Notes under the pieces: generated by a model
Told to the model about the DNA's origin: nothing
The model's database searches: none
What the model saw: only the letters and a program-made list of their open reading frames with translations
In this document: positions 1 to 9,484 of the stretch, one piece after another
Position numbering within the stretch: the stretch's first letter is position 1
Layout of the letters: each line of letters starts with the position of its first letter
Origin: an uncultured Erythrobacter sp.
GTDB lineage: Bacteria; Pseudomonadota; Alphaproteobacteria; Sphingomonadales; Sphingomonadaceae
DNA: 64,000 nucleotides
Direction: 5' to 3'
Assembly (NCBI GenBank): GCA_947501215.1
Contig: CANMUS010000001.1
Span: 434,001 to 498,000, forward strand
Program-made: the position numbers and the translations under genes

Positions 1-1600
1 GTATCAGGACACCAACCAGGTCCAGTATCTGTGGCTCCGCCTGTTGGCGCAGGATCGCAAGAACATCTGCGTGGTGGGGGATGACGACCAGTCGATCTAT
101 TCCTGGCGCGGGGCCGAAGTGGCCAATATCCTCAAGTTCGAGAAGGATTTTCCCGGTGCGGCGGTGATCAAACTGGAGCAGAATTATCGCTCCACCCCGC
201 AGATTTTGGCTGCGGCATCGGGGTTGATCGATGCGAATAGCGAACGGCTAGGCAAGACGCTGTGGACCAAACTCCCGGCGGGCGAGAGAGTTCGTGTGAT
301 CGGTGTCTGGGACGGACCCGAAGAAGCGCGCCGTGTCGGTGAGGAAATCGAGCGGCTCGAGTCCGAAGGCGCCTCGCTGGACGAGGTCGCCATCCTCGTG
401 CGCGCGCAGTACCAGACGCGCGAATTCGAAGACCGCTTCATCCAGATCGGCCTCAACTACCGCATCGTCGGCGGCTTTCGCTTCTACGAGCGCGCCGAAA
501 TCCGCGATGCCCTTGCGTATCTGCGCGTCATCGAGCAGCCCGCCGACGATCTCGCTTTCGAACGGATCTACAACCAGCCCAAGCGTGGCCTCGGCGCGAA
601 GACGCTGGAGGCGATGCGCCGCCATGCCCGCCGCACGCAGACGCCGCTAGCCGCCGCCTCGCTCGATCTCGCGAACAGCGACGAGCTGCCCGCCCGCGCG
701 CGCAATACTCTGACGGGGCTGCTGGCGCAGTTCTTGCACTGGCGGCAGCAATCGGAAAAGGTCACGCCTTCCGAACTCCTGCGCATGATCATCGCCGAAA
801 GCGGGTATGAGGACATGCTGCAGAAAGACCGCAGCGCCGAAAGCGCCGGACGGCTGGAAAACCTCTCCGAACTCGCTCGCGCGATGGAGGAGTACGAGAG
901 CCTCACTGACTTCCTCGAACATGTCAGCCTGGTGATGGACAATGATCGTGCCGACGATGGCGAGAAGCTGACCCTCATGACGATGCATGCGGCCAAGGGG
1001 CTGGAGTTCGACCACGTCTTCCTGCCGGGCTGGGAGGAAGGCGTCTTCCCCAGCCAGCGCGCGCTCGACGAAGGCGGCCTTGCCAGTCTCGAGGAAGAGC
1101 GCCGCCTCGCCTACGTCGCCATCACCCGCGCCAAGCGCCGCTGCACGATCTTCCACGCTGCAAACCGGCGCATATACGGCCAGTGGACCAGCTCCATCCC
1201 CAGCCGCTTCATCGACGAGCTGCCCGAAGAGACGATCGAGCGCGAAACCACCATGACCGGCGGAGCATCGCTCTGGCGCGCGAACTGGACCGAAACCGAA
1301 GACCCCTTCGCGCATGTCGCGCGCGATGCGCCGGGACGTGCGGACAAGCGCGGCCCGGGTTGGCAACGGGCGCTATCGACCGGCTACGACTCGACGCCCA
1401 AGCGGCTCGCCGAACCGGGCCGCAGTGCCGCCAGCTTCGCCGCCAAGCCGCGCACCGACATCGCGATCGGTGCCCGCGTATTTCACGACAAGTTCGGCTA
1501 CGGCACCGTTACCGACCAGGAAGGCAACAAGCTGGTCATCGAATTCGAGAAAGCGGGCGAGAAGCGCGTGCTCGACAGCTTCGTTGCATTGGCGGATTAG
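1..1600 (+). CDS. uvrD: UvrD/PcrA-type ATP-dependent DNA helicase (5' end missing)
   Basis: Superfamily 1 3'-5' DNA helicase used in nucleotide excision and mismatch repair and replication restart. The reading frame is open from base 2, so the gene enters from the left edge and its Walker A region is outside the window. Visible motifs in order: YQDTN (end of motif II), GDDDQSIYSWRGA (III), LEQNYRST (IV), TMHAAKGLEFDHVF (V) and RLAYVAITRAKRR (VI). The last 45 residues (GARVFHDKFGYGTV onward) resemble the Tudor-like tail of PcrA/UvrD that contacts RNA polymerase. An internal TTG at 44 is not a believable start because homology continues upstream of it. The stop overlaps that of the convergent methyltransferase remnant by 4 bases. 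Rep is an alternative name, but the C-terminal tail favours UvrD/PcrA. Confidence 0.93.
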   Translation, partial: YQDTNQVQYLWLRLLAQDRKNICVVGDDDQSIYSWRGAEVANILKFEKDFPGAAVIKLEQNYRSTPQILAAASGLIDANSERLGKTLWTKLPAGERVRVIGVWDGPEEARRVGEEIERLESEGASLDEVAILVRAQYQTREFEDRFIQIGLNYRIVGGFRFYERAEIRDALAYLRVIEQPADDLAFERIYNQPKRGLGAKTLEAMRRHARRTQTPLAAASLDLANSDELPARARNTLTGLLAQFLHWRQQSEKVTPSELLRMIIAESGYEDMLQKDRSAESAGRLENLSELARAMEEYESLTDFLEHVSLVMDNDRADDGEKLTLMTMHAAKGLEFDHVFLPGWEEGVFPSQRALDEGGLASLEEERRLAYVAITRAKRRCTIFHAANRRIYGQWTSSIPSRFIDELPEETIERETTMTGGASLWRANWTETEDPFAHVARDAPGRADKRGPGWQRALSTGYDSTPKRLAEPGRSAASFAAKPRTDIAIGARVFHDKFGYGTVTDQEGNKLVIEFEKAGEKRVLDSFVALAD

Positions 1601-2264
1601 CCGGGCGGGTTCGGCCCGATCCATAAGGCTCGTTCCACGAAGAATTGCGTCGGGGCGAAATCGGTAATTTCGGTCCACGGCAGGTTCCGCTCTTCCGCGA
1701 ATGCAATCAGCAGGCGGCGCGCTTCCGTTAGATCGCCCGAAGTGCCACTCTGTTTGTCGGTATTGTCGCAGTAGATTACCCCGCCCGGCGCAAGATGCTG
1801 GGTGGCCAATTGCGCGCAGTCGTCTCGCCATGCCCCGTCGATCATGATGAGATCGAATTGCCGGTCGTCCTCGATGGCGAGATAGGCTTCGCGGCTTGCG
1901 CGCAAACGCAACTCCGCGTTCTTCAGATTCGTCAGGCGGCTGGAGACTTCGGCGAACCACTCCGCGTCCCGTTCGATGCTGAGCACCTTGCCGGCCCGCG
2001 CAGCGTACCACGCGGTCGGCATGCCTGAACCGAATTCGAGCACGCGAGAGTCATCGCCGAGGTGGCGCCCCAGCGCATCGGCCGCATCGTATGAAATCCA
2101 CGGCTGGGCGGGCGCTTGCCCAGAAGCTTGCGTGAGAGGCCGGTCAGGATCGCACGCGGTCCGTTGCGTACAAGTCTCCGCAGCGGAACCCGCCTTCCCA
2201 GCTGGTCGCGAAAGCGTGGCTGCCCACGACCGTGGCCCTGCCAGATGTCCTGCACCAATCCCAT
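1597..2264 (-). pseudogene. Class I SAM-dependent methyltransferase, frameshifted
   Basis: Two overlapping minus-strand frames together make a methyltransferase of about 222 residues. The upstream frame starts at ATG 2264 (MGLVQDIWQGHGRGQ) and runs to KLLGKRPPS. Near 2100-2106 the homologous sequence moves to the next frame (PWISYDAADALG), continuing into VLEFGSGMPTAW, the glycine-rich SAM-binding motif I, then IERDAEWF and FDLIMIDGAWRDD. Restoring one base, for example a C giving PPSPWISYDA, rejoins the frames. The downstream frame alone has only a GTG at 2043, directly before motif I, which would leave a truncated fold. It converges with the helicase gene. Either it is a recent pseudogene or the base is a sequencing error. 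The substrate cannot be told. Confidence 0.65.
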
Positions 2265-2301
2265 TGAGTCGGCCTAGCAGTCAGCCGATCGCCGGCAAAT
2301 A

Positions 2302-3129
2302 TCAGGCGCTAAACTTGTCCGGTATTTCGTCTATCGTCTTCGCTGGCTGGCGATAGCGTGCTTCCCACGGCCGTTTCAGTTCGCCCCAGATGCCGCGAGT
2401 GCCTTCCTCAATCCCGGTCTCGCAGTCGAGATAGGGAGCCGGGTTGCACCAGGTGCCGAACAGCTTGTCCCACAGCGTGATGGTGTTGCCGTAATTGGTC
2501 CCCATCAGGCGCTCGTCGCGAATGTGATGCAGGCGATGCGCCGCCGGAGAGACGAGCACTTCGCCGAACGCGCCCAGGGTCCACGGCACATCGGCATGGA
2601 TAAAATGCCCCCATGCTCCGCGAATCAGCGTCGCTCCGAAGATCGCCCAAGGTGGAAGACCAAGCGCGATTACCAGCGACAGGTCGAAGAAGAGCGAGAT
2701 GATCTTCGCCACCGGATGCTTGCGTTGGACGGACAGCCAATGGATCGCGGTATCCGCGTGGTGTGTCGCGTGAAAGCGCCACAATGCTCGATCATGCTCG
2801 AGGCGGTGCCGCCAGTAGGCGACGAAATCGATCAGTACGATGGTCAGCAACAAAACGGGGATTTCGGGCAACCGGTCCCAGAAACCTCCGAAATATCCCT
2901 TGCCGTCGAGAAACGCCGCCAAGGCGGTGGCGGGAATGGCAAAAAGCGGCACCACGACAAGAGCGTTCAGGGCTGCGAGACCCAGGTTGGTGCCTGCCTC
3001 CTGGCGGCATTTTGTCATCGCATCGAACACAGCGCGCCGCTTAACCACCAGCGCGAGGAGAGCGAACACCCCGCCATAGATCAATAGCTCGCGAAAAAAC
3101 GTCAGCAGAGGGTGGAGGAACTCACTCAT
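2302..3129 (-). CDS. Sterol desaturase / fatty acid hydroxylase family membrane protein
   Basis: Integral-membrane di-iron oxidase family that hydroxylates or desaturates lipids; the substrate is unknown here. The ATG at 3129 (MSEFLHPLLTFF) gives 275 residues. A longer open frame reaches 3342, but that extension overlaps wecB and is polar and arginine-rich, so it was not used. About four membrane segments are visible (for example LLIYGGVFALLALVV and IPVLLLTIVLIDFVAYW). Three histidine clusters that would bind the irons are present: HRLEH, HATHH and HRLHH. The gene sits 52 bases downstream of wecB on the same strand and could be co-transcribed with wecC-wecB, though nothing else links it to polysaccharide synthesis. 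Family membership is firm, the reaction is not. Confidence 0.85.
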   Translation of the reverse strand: MSEFLHPLLTFFRELLIYGGVFALLALVVKRRAVFDAMTKCRQEAGTNLGLAALNALVVVPLFAIPATALAAFLDGKGYFGGFWDRLPEIPVLLLTIVLIDFVAYWRHRLEHDRALWRFHATHHADTAIHWLSVQRKHPVAKIISLFFDLSLVIALGLPPWAIFGATLIRGAWGHFIHADVPWTLGAFGEVLVSPAAHRLHHIRDERLMGTNYGNTITLWDKLFGTWCNPAPYLDCETGIEEGTRGIWGELKRPWEARYRQPAKTIDEIPDKFSA

Positions 3130-3181
3130 TCCAGCATCATGCCGATTCACGGTAAAACTGCGGTAAACGGCGGAGCCGATT

Positions 3182-4318
3182 TTAGGCCAGGCCGTGCCTT
3201 TCGGCGATGATCTCCACGATCTGCTGCGCCGCCGTGCCGTCACCGTAAGGATTATGCGCCTGTGCGACCGTGGCATAAGACTCCGGCTCATCCAGCAACC
3301 GAGATGTCTGGTCGACGATTGCCTCGCTATCGGCACCGACAAGCAGGGCAGTCCCGGCAGCTATGCCTTCGGGGCGCTCGGTCGTATCGCGCATCACGAG
3401 CACGGGTTTACCCAGACTGGGGGCCTCTTCCTGGATGCCGCCGCTATCGGTCAGGATGATATCCGCGCGCATCATCATGCGGACGAAGTTTGGATAGTCG
3501 AGCGGATCGATGAGGTGGATATTGTCGAGCGTCCCAAGCTGCTCGTTCATCAAGCCTACAACATTCGGATTGGGGTGCACCGGATAGACGATCGCGACGT
3601 CCTCGCGTCGGGCCAAGGCTTTCAATGCGGCAGCGATGTTGCGCATGCCCTCCCCGAAATTCTCCCGACGGTGCGCTGTCACGGCGATCAGGCGCTTGCT
3701 GCCCACCCCGGCCAGGGCAGTGTCGATTTCCTGGCTCAGCGCCGGATCGGTTTCCAGTTTCGACTTCGTCGCGAGCAGCGCGTCGATCACGGTATTCCCG
3801 GTCACGAATACGTCTTCGTGCGCTTTGTTTTCTGCCAGCAATGCGTCTGCCGCGGTGTGGGTCGGCGCGAAGTGAAGATCGGCAATCGTGCCGGTGACCC
3901 GACGATTTACTTCTTCAGGCCAAGGCGAATAGATGTCGCCGCTGCGCAAACCCGCTTCGACATGACCGATCGGAATCTTGCGGAAATAGCACGACAGCGT
4001 GACCATCATCGTGGTCAAGGTATCGCCATGGACCAGAACGCGATCGGGTTTCTCGTCGTCCAGCACTTGGCCGAAGCTGAGGAGAATACGCGAGGCAAGC
4101 GCATCGAGGCTCTGACCGTGTTGCATCAGATCGAGATCGATGTCGGGCGTCATCTCCGCAATTGCCAGCACCTGGTCCAGCATCTCGCGATGCTGCGCCG
4201 TCACTGCGACTTTCACATCGAAGCGGCCATCCGCGCGCAAGGCGTGGACGACGGGAAACATCTTGATCGCCTCCGGCCTCGTGCCGAACGTAACCATGAC
4301 CTTAGGACGGCCGCTCAT
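3182..4318 (-). CDS. wecB: UDP-N-acetylglucosamine 2-epimerase (non-hydrolysing)
   Basis: Interconverts UDP-GlcNAc and UDP-ManNAc in the cytoplasm. The 378 residues match the usual length. Signature stretches are GTRPEAIKMFPVVHAL at the N-terminus, HRRENFGEGM in the middle and TDSGGIQEEAPSLGKPVLV in the nucleotide-binding C-terminal Rossmann domain. Its start overlaps the wecC stop by 4 bases (ATGA), so the two are translationally coupled and should act in sequence to give UDP-ManNAcA. That sugar would be a precursor for the polysaccharide locus further along the window. No glycosyltransferase lies next to this pair. Confidence 0.95.
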   Translation of the reverse strand: MSGRPKVMVTFGTRPEAIKMFPVVHALRADGRFDVKVAVTAQHREMLDQVLAIAEMTPDIDLDLMQHGQSLDALASRILLSFGQVLDDEKPDRVLVHGDTLTTMMVTLSCYFRKIPIGHVEAGLRSGDIYSPWPEEVNRRVTGTIADLHFAPTHTAADALLAENKAHEDVFVTGNTVIDALLATKSKLETDPALSQEIDTALAGVGSKRLIAVTAHRRENFGEGMRNIAAALKALARREDVAIVYPVHPNPNVVGLMNEQLGTLDNIHLIDPLDYPNFVRMMMRADIILTDSGGIQEEAPSLGKPVLVMRDTTERPEGIAAGTALLVGADSEAIVDQTSRLLDEPESYATVAQAHNPYGDGTAAQQIVEIIAERHGLA

Positions 4319-5565
4319 CGCTGCAGGAGCCCCCGCGTATCATAGACCTGTTTGCCGCCAAAATCGCTCAGCGAGAGGTGCTTGAAGTCCGTATGATCGA
4401 CCAGGATGGCAACGGTTTCTGCCGCCTCGAGAGCTTCTTCCAGAGAAACAAGCTGCGCGCTGGATTGCTGCAGCCGCGGCGGCAGTTCGGTTGCGAATGG
4501 TTCGACGACCAGTATGCGGTCGCCGATCTCGCCGGCCAGGTGTTCTGCGATCTCCAGCGCCGGACTTTCGCGGAAATCATCGATATCTGGTTTGAACGCC
4601 AAGCCCAAAACGGCGACCTTACCGGTCGGCTGGGCCTTTGCCATGGCGCAAAGACCTTCGATCACATGTTTGGTCTTATGCAAATTGACTTGGCGCGCCG
4701 TGCGGATCAGCGGCGTTTCTTCGGGTGCTGCAGCCACCAGGAACCAGGGATCCACCGCGATGCAGTGCCCCCCTACGCCCGGTCCTGGTTGCAGTACGTT
4801 GACGCGTGGATGCCGGTTGGCCAGCCGGATGACTTCCCAGACGTTGATGTCGAACCGGTCCGCGACGAGGGACAATTCGTTGGCGAATGCGATATTGACG
4901 TCCCGGAAGCTGTTTTCGACCAGCTTGACCATCTCCGCCGAACGCGCATCCGTTTCGAAACAATTGCCTTCGACAAAGCGGGCATAGAGACGGCGGGCTT
5001 TCGTCGAGCACTCGGGTGTCATTCCACCGATCACACGATCGTTCGACCGTAGTTCAGCGATGATCTTGCCCGGTAGGACGCGCTCCGGACAGTAGGCAAT
5101 GGCGATGTCGGCCGGGCCGTGGGTGTTGCCCGGCACGCCCAGATCGGGGCGCCGTTGCGCGATCAGCTTCGCCACTTCATCGGTCGTCCCCACCGGCGAG
5201 GTCGACTCGAGAATGATGCAATCGCCAGGCCTGAGCTTCGGGGCGATCGCTTCCACCGCGCTCATGACATAATCCAGACCCGGCGTATTGTCCTCGAGCA
5301 GCGGTGTCGGCACGGCGATGACGTGAAACTGCGCCTGCGGTGCATCGAGCGAGGCGCACAGCATCTTGTCCTTGACCACCCGCTCCACCAGCTGGTCGAG
5401 GTCTTTCTCCTCGATATGGATGGCACCGCGGTTGATCGTGTCGACCACGCGCGCGGACACGTCCACACCGCAGACACGCATTCCGGACGAGGCGATGATC
5501 GATGCGGTCGGAAGGCCGATATAGCCCAAGCCGAACACGACCACGTCGAATTCGTCGTTCCGCAT
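4315..5565 (-). CDS. wecC: UDP-N-acetyl-D-mannosamine dehydrogenase
   Basis: Oxidises UDP-ManNAc to UDP-ManNAcA with NAD. It shows the dinucleotide-binding motif VVFGLGYIGLPTA at the N-terminus, ILESTSPVGTTD, the active-site region PGVGGHCIAVDPWFL with its cysteine, and LAFKPDIDDFRESPAL in the C-terminal domain. The ATG at 5565 gives 416 residues, the usual family length. A TTG at 5619 would add 18 residues that look unlike the family and is less likely. It is the first gene of the wecC-wecB pair. UDP-GlcNAc or UDP-Gal-type substrates are possible in this superfamily, but the neighbouring wecB makes ManNAc the best choice. Confidence 0.93.
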   Translation of the reverse strand: MRNDEFDVVVFGLGYIGLPTASIIASSGMRVCGVDVSARVVDTINRGAIHIEEKDLDQLVERVVKDKMLCASLDAPQAQFHVIAVPTPLLEDNTPGLDYVMSAVEAIAPKLRPGDCIILESTSPVGTTDEVAKLIAQRRPDLGVPGNTHGPADIAIAYCPERVLPGKIIAELRSNDRVIGGMTPECSTKARRLYARFVEGNCFETDARSAEMVKLVENSFRDVNIAFANELSLVADRFDINVWEVIRLANRHPRVNVLQPGPGVGGHCIAVDPWFLVAAAPEETPLIRTARQVNLHKTKHVIEGLCAMAKAQPTGKVAVLGLAFKPDIDDFRESPALEIAEHLAGEIGDRILVVEPFATELPPRLQQSSAQLVSLEEALEAAETVAILVDHTDFKHLSLSDFGGKQVYDTRGLLQR

Positions 5566-5724
5566 ACTTGCGAAAACTTCAGGATTTTCCAAACTCGACA
5601 CCCCCGGAGCATCACGCAATTCCAGATCGCGTACTGCAGCCTGACCTTTCGCCCGGTCGTGTCCGAGCGACGCTTCCGGATGTATCTATTGCCCGATTAA
5701 AGTAAAGCGAGCGTAAATCATGTT

Positions 5725-7104
5725 TCAGGTCGCCGAGACGTCCAGGAAGCCGGGAACCGGCCCGTTCCAGTCGCCTGCATCGGCGGGCGTACTGTCGGCG
5801 GATGCCTTGCCCTGCCCTTTCGGCTGACGATCTCGTTTCGGCTTGGCATCCCGCTCCGCTTTCGCAGGCTTTGCCTTCGGCGGCGCTTGCTTCCGGTCCT
5901 TGCCTTTCTCCGAAGCCGCACCGTCATCGTTTACGTCATCGGCGTCGGCCCCCTTGTTCGCGCCGGGGGCCTTCAGTGCGACGCGCACATCCTTCTTGCC
6001 GAAGACGTCGATTTTCGATCCGGTCAGCTTCTCGACATTCTCGATAGCCTCCGCATCCTCGGGGGCGACGAAGGTGAAGGCGCGACCCTTTGCCCCTGCC
6101 CGTCCCGTGCGGCCGATGCGGTGGACGTAATCGTCCGGGTGCCATGGCGTGTCGAAATTGAACACGTGGCTGACGCCCTTGATGTCGAGTCCGCGCGCGG
6201 CGACGTCGGACGCCACGAGGATATTCACATCGCCCTTCTTAAACCGGTCGAGTTCCTTGAGGCGGCTCGACTGGTCCATGTCGCCATGGATTTCGCTCGA
6301 AGCGAAGCCGTGGCGCTGCAGGCTCTTGTTGAGCTCGCGCACGGTCGTCTTGCGGTTGGCGAAGATGATCGCGGTTTCGACCAGGTCGTTGTTGAGCAGC
6401 CAGCGCAGGGTTTCGCGCTTCTGGCGGCTCGTCACCGGGACCTTGAAGGCAGTGATGTCCTTATTGGTCGTCGCCGCACGGCTCACCTCGATCCGCTTGG
6501 GATTGTTAAGGAACTTCTTGGCCAGCTTTTCGATCGGCGACGGCATGGTAGCCGAGAACAGCATGGTCTGGCGCTGTTCGGGCAGTTTGTCGCAGATGAA
6601 TTCGATATCGGGAATGAACCCCATGTCGAGCATACGGTCGGCCTCGTCGATGACCAGCAACTCGCAACCGTTGAGCAGGATCTTGCCACGCTCGAACAGA
6701 TCCATAAGGCGACCCGGCGTAGCAATGAGAACGTCGACGCCCTCGTTCAACGCCTTCACCTGGTCACCCATCTGCACGCCCCCGATGAGGAGGGCGAGCT
6801 TCAGGTCGTGATTTTTGCCGTATTTTTCGAAGTTTTCCGCCACCTGGGCCGCCAGCTCGCGGGTCGGGGCGAGGATCAGCGAACGCGGCATCAGCGCGCG
6901 GCGGCGGCCGCTCGCCATGATGTCGATCATCGGCAGGACGAAGCTTGCCGTCTTGCCGGTGCCGGTCTGCGCGATGCCGATGATGTCCTTCATCATCAGC
7001 ACCGGCGGAATGGCCTCGCGCTGGATGTCGGTCGGCTCGGTATAGCCGGCGTCGTCGACTGCCTTAAGCAAGTCAGGGGAAAGGCCGAGATCGGCAAAGG
7101 TCAT
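5725..7104 (-). CDS. rhlE: DEAD-box ATP-dependent RNA helicase, RhlE-like
   Basis: RNA-remodelling helicase of the RhlE group, probably in ribosome maturation and cold or RNA-decay functions. The ATG at 7104 begins MTFADLGLSPDLLKA, the start of the Q motif, giving 459 residues; the longer upstream frame lacks homology. Motifs in order: AQTGTGKT (Walker A), PTRELAAQ, TPGRLMDL, VIDEADRMLDMGF (DEAD), LFSATMP, ARGLDIKGV and HRIGRTGRAG. The last 90 residues are a low-complexity Lys/Ala/Asp-rich basic tail typical of RNA-binding extensions. It lies between wecC and a secreted hypothetical protein, with no clear functional link to either. Confidence 0.92.
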   Translation of the reverse strand: MTFADLGLSPDLLKAVDDAGYTEPTDIQREAIPPVLMMKDIIGIAQTGTGKTASFVLPMIDIMASGRRRALMPRSLILAPTRELAAQVAENFEKYGKNHDLKLALLIGGVQMGDQVKALNEGVDVLIATPGRLMDLFERGKILLNGCELLVIDEADRMLDMGFIPDIEFICDKLPEQRQTMLFSATMPSPIEKLAKKFLNNPKRIEVSRAATTNKDITAFKVPVTSRQKRETLRWLLNNDLVETAIIFANRKTTVRELNKSLQRHGFASSEIHGDMDQSSRLKELDRFKKGDVNILVASDVAARGLDIKGVSHVFNFDTPWHPDDYVHRIGRTGRAGAKGRAFTFVAPEDAEAIENVEKLTGSKIDVFGKKDVRVALKAPGANKGADADDVNDDGAASEKGKDRKQAPPKAKPAKAERDAKPKRDRQPKGQGKASADSTPADAGDWNGPVPGFLDVSAT

Positions 7105-7231
7105 GCGCGTCAAATGTATCCCTGGATTTGGTGCCGCTCGCATGGCACAAGAATGCGCCATCGGCAGGCCGCGCCCTTTGCGGTTTCGGGCGGTAAAGTC
7201 AAGATAAGCGCGGCGTTGCGCGCCGGTTTGC

Positions 7232-7807
7232 CTAGTCGCGTGGCCGAACGGCAACGAGCCGGTTCATCTCGGAAATCCGGCACTTCGCACCCGCCCGCGA
7301 CATCAACCGGTCGCGATCTACACAGAGCTGACCGTCATCACTGCGCTCGACGTAGAAGCCGAGATAGAAATCGCGGGGGCTACAGGCCTTTTCCAGCTGT
7401 GCGGAAATCAGGCTGCGGTCGCGCATATAAATGATGAGGCGGCTTCCGCGGTCGGACACGCCGACGATCCCGTTGGCCGGGAGGCAATCGCCCATCGGCC
7501 GCTCCACCAATTGCGTCGCGACCGGTTGGCGCGGCAATTGCGAAAGCAGATTGCTCCGGGCGCGGCTGGGCTGAGGGCTGATCCGCAAGATCACACGGCG
7601 CTCTATCCTGACCTGGTTGGCGACCGGCGGCTCCGAGAGGTCCGCCAGCCCGTGCCATGGTGGCAGGCGTTCGGACATCTCGTGACGCGACATCGGCCCG
7701 GCCTGCTCCTGCGCCTTCGACTGCCGCGCAACTTCGTCCGCCCGCACATCGTCGGGTGTGGCTGCCAGAGGAAGCAGCAAGGAGAGGATGGCGGAAACAA
7801 ATGGCAT
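7232..7807 (-). CDS. Secreted hypothetical protein
   Basis: I do not recognise a family. The ATG at 7807 gives about 191 residues beginning MPFVSAILSLLLPLAATPDDV, a plausible Sec signal peptide followed by a polar mature part. An in-frame start 30 bases upstream would place charged residues before the signal and is less likely. The C-terminal half (FYLGFYVERSDDGQLCVDRDRL, then GAKCRISEMNRLVAV) has two cysteines that could form a disulfide in the periplasm. It lies 127 bases upstream of rhlE on the same strand and is divergent from the FAD-dehydrogenase gene. Coding potential is supported by the signal peptide and codon use typical of the neighbours. No function is proposed. Confidence 0.7.
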   Translation of the reverse strand: MPFVSAILSLLLPLAATPDDVRADEVARQSKAQEQAGPMSRHEMSERLPPWHGLADLSEPPVANQVRIERRVILRISPQPSRARSNLLSQLPRQPVATQLVERPMGDCLPANGIVGVSDRGSRLIIYMRDRSLISAQLEKACSPRDFYLGFYVERSDDGQLCVDRDRLMSRAGAKCRISEMNRLVAVRPRD

Positions 7808-7967
7808 TGGCGCGTTCGGTCGGCTCCTGTGCCGCAAAATACTCGCGGCTCGCTCATCAGCGACGGATGCCCCCTTGCCCCCATGCGCTTGAATATCCGC
7901 TTAATTGATCGTGCCGCGATAGCAAGGCAGTGGCGTTTGCCCGCCGACCTGTGGCAAGGATGCCGCG

Positions 7968-9416
7968 ATGTCCGATATGCAAGCCTTCATCGAGGAAGCC
8001 GCCAGCCTGCTCGGGCCGCGCGGATTCACTACCGATCCCGAACTGGTCACACCATGGCTGACCGACTGGCGCGGTCGCTATACCGGCAAGGCGGTCGGCC
8101 TCGCTTCGCCCTCATCCACCGCGGAAACTGCCGCCTTCGTTAAATTATGCGCCCGCTACTGCGTCCCGATCGTACCGCAGGGGGGGAATAGCGGCATGTC
8201 CGGCGGCGCGACCCCTGACGAGAGCGGAGCGCAGGTCCTGCTGTCGCTGCGCCGCATGGACGCGATCCGCGAACTCGATACGCGCGCCCGACAGGTCACT
8301 TGCGATGCAGGGGTTATTCTTCAGACCTTGCACGAAGCAGCAGCGGCGGAGCGCATGCGCTTTCCGCTCACCCTCGGGGGCAAGGGTTCGGCCACGATAG
8401 GCGGGCTGATCTCGACCAATGCGGGCGGCACGCAAGTGCTGCGCCACGGCACGATGCGCGCGCAGGTGCTGGGGATCGAGGCGGTGCTGGCCGATGGTTC
8501 TGTCTTCGACGCGCTTACACCGCTCAAGAAGGACAATCGCGGCTTCGATCTCAAGCAAATGCTGATCGGATCGGAGGGCACGCTGGGTATCGTCACGGCG
8601 GCGACGCTGCGCCTGCTGCCGGAGATCGGCGAGCGCGTCGTCGCATGGGTCGGCTTATCGTCGATCGGGGCGGCGCGCGAACTGTTGCTGCATTGCGAGG
8701 ATGCTGCGGGCGACATGCTGGAAGGGTTCGAAGTCCTGCCGGCGCATTGTCTCGAATCCGTGCTTGCTCACATGCCCGATGCGCGAGCACCGCTCGACGG
8801 CAACCACGCATGGCATGCGCTGATCGAACTGGTCGGCACTGCAGATGCGGAGGATGCAGTGCGCGGGGCGGCTGAAAAGATGCTCGCGGAAGCATTCGAG
8901 AAAGACTTGCTCGAGGACGCGGTGCTGGCCGCCAACGAAGCACAGGCTGATGCCTTCTGGCTGCTGCGCGATTCGATAGCGCCCGCCGAGCGCGCGATCG
9001 GCCCGGCGATGCAGCACGACATTTCGGTACCCGTCGCGGCAATGGCGAAGTTCGTCGAAGAAGCCAGCCCGCAGGTCGAAGAGAAATTCCCCGGAACACG
9101 CGCCGTCGGCTTCGGCCATCTCGGCGACGGTAATATCCACTTCCATGTGCTCGCTCCTCCAGGTGCCTCCAGCGGCGCATGGGAAGCCGACGAGGGCAAG
9201 CGCGTCAGCGCCTTCGTTCACGACCTCGTCGACGAATTCGGCGGTTCGATCAGCGCTGAGCACGGGATCGGGCAGGTAAAACGCGATGAACTGGGCCGGC
9301 TTGGCGACCCCGTCGCGCTTGCCATGATGCGCAGCGTCAAGCAGGCGCTCGACCCCGATGGTCTGCTCAACCCGGGCAAGCTTGTGCCGCTTGCGAAAGA
9401 CCACGCGACCGCTTAA
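7968..9416 (+). CDS. FAD-binding oxidoreductase, D-2-hydroxyacid dehydrogenase (GlcD/D2HGDH) type
   Basis: Flavin-dependent dehydrogenase of D-2-hydroxyacids, 482 residues. The N-terminal half is a PCMH-type FAD domain (VPQGGNSGMSGGATP, SATIGGLISTNAGGTQ, IGSEGTLGIVTAATLRL). The C-terminal half is the FAD-oxidase domain, with the metal/substrate-binding GHLGDGNIHFHV and SAEHGIGQVKRDEL near the end. Candidate substrates are D-2-hydroxyglutarate, D-lactate or glycolate; the sequence alone does not decide. It stands alone on the plus strand, followed 68 bases later by the sapC gene. The start ATG at 7968 fits the family N-terminus. Confidence 0.9.
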   Translation: MSDMQAFIEEAASLLGPRGFTTDPELVTPWLTDWRGRYTGKAVGLASPSSTAETAAFVKLCARYCVPIVPQGGNSGMSGGATPDESGAQVLLSLRRMDAIRELDTRARQVTCDAGVILQTLHEAAAAERMRFPLTLGGKGSATIGGLISTNAGGTQVLRHGTMRAQVLGIEAVLADGSVFDALTPLKKDNRGFDLKQMLIGSEGTLGIVTAATLRLLPEIGERVVAWVGLSSIGAARELLLHCEDAAGDMLEGFEVLPAHCLESVLAHMPDARAPLDGNHAWHALIELVGTADAEDAVRGAAEKMLAEAFEKDLLEDAVLAANEAQADAFWLLRDSIAPAERAIGPAMQHDISVPVAAMAKFVEEASPQVEEKFPGTRAVGFGHLGDGNIHFHVLAPPGASSGAWEADEGKRVSAFVHDLVDEFGGSISAEHGIGQVKRDELGRLGDPVALAMMRSVKQALDPDGLLNPGKLVPLAKDHATA

Positions 9417-9484
9417 AGCGCTGCGCACCACGCGCGCGTGCCCAGGCGCATGCCCGTCCATTCCTTTGTTTTCGGAGATTTTCC

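Noticed and set aside
2302..3342. Long N-terminal extension of the sterol-desaturase-like protein
   Set aside because: It overlaps wecB, is arginine-rich and has no membrane segment; ATG 3129 fits the family better.
5887..7434. Long plus-strand open frame opposite the DEAD-box helicase
   Set aside because: Antisense shadow; all helicase motifs are on the minus strand.
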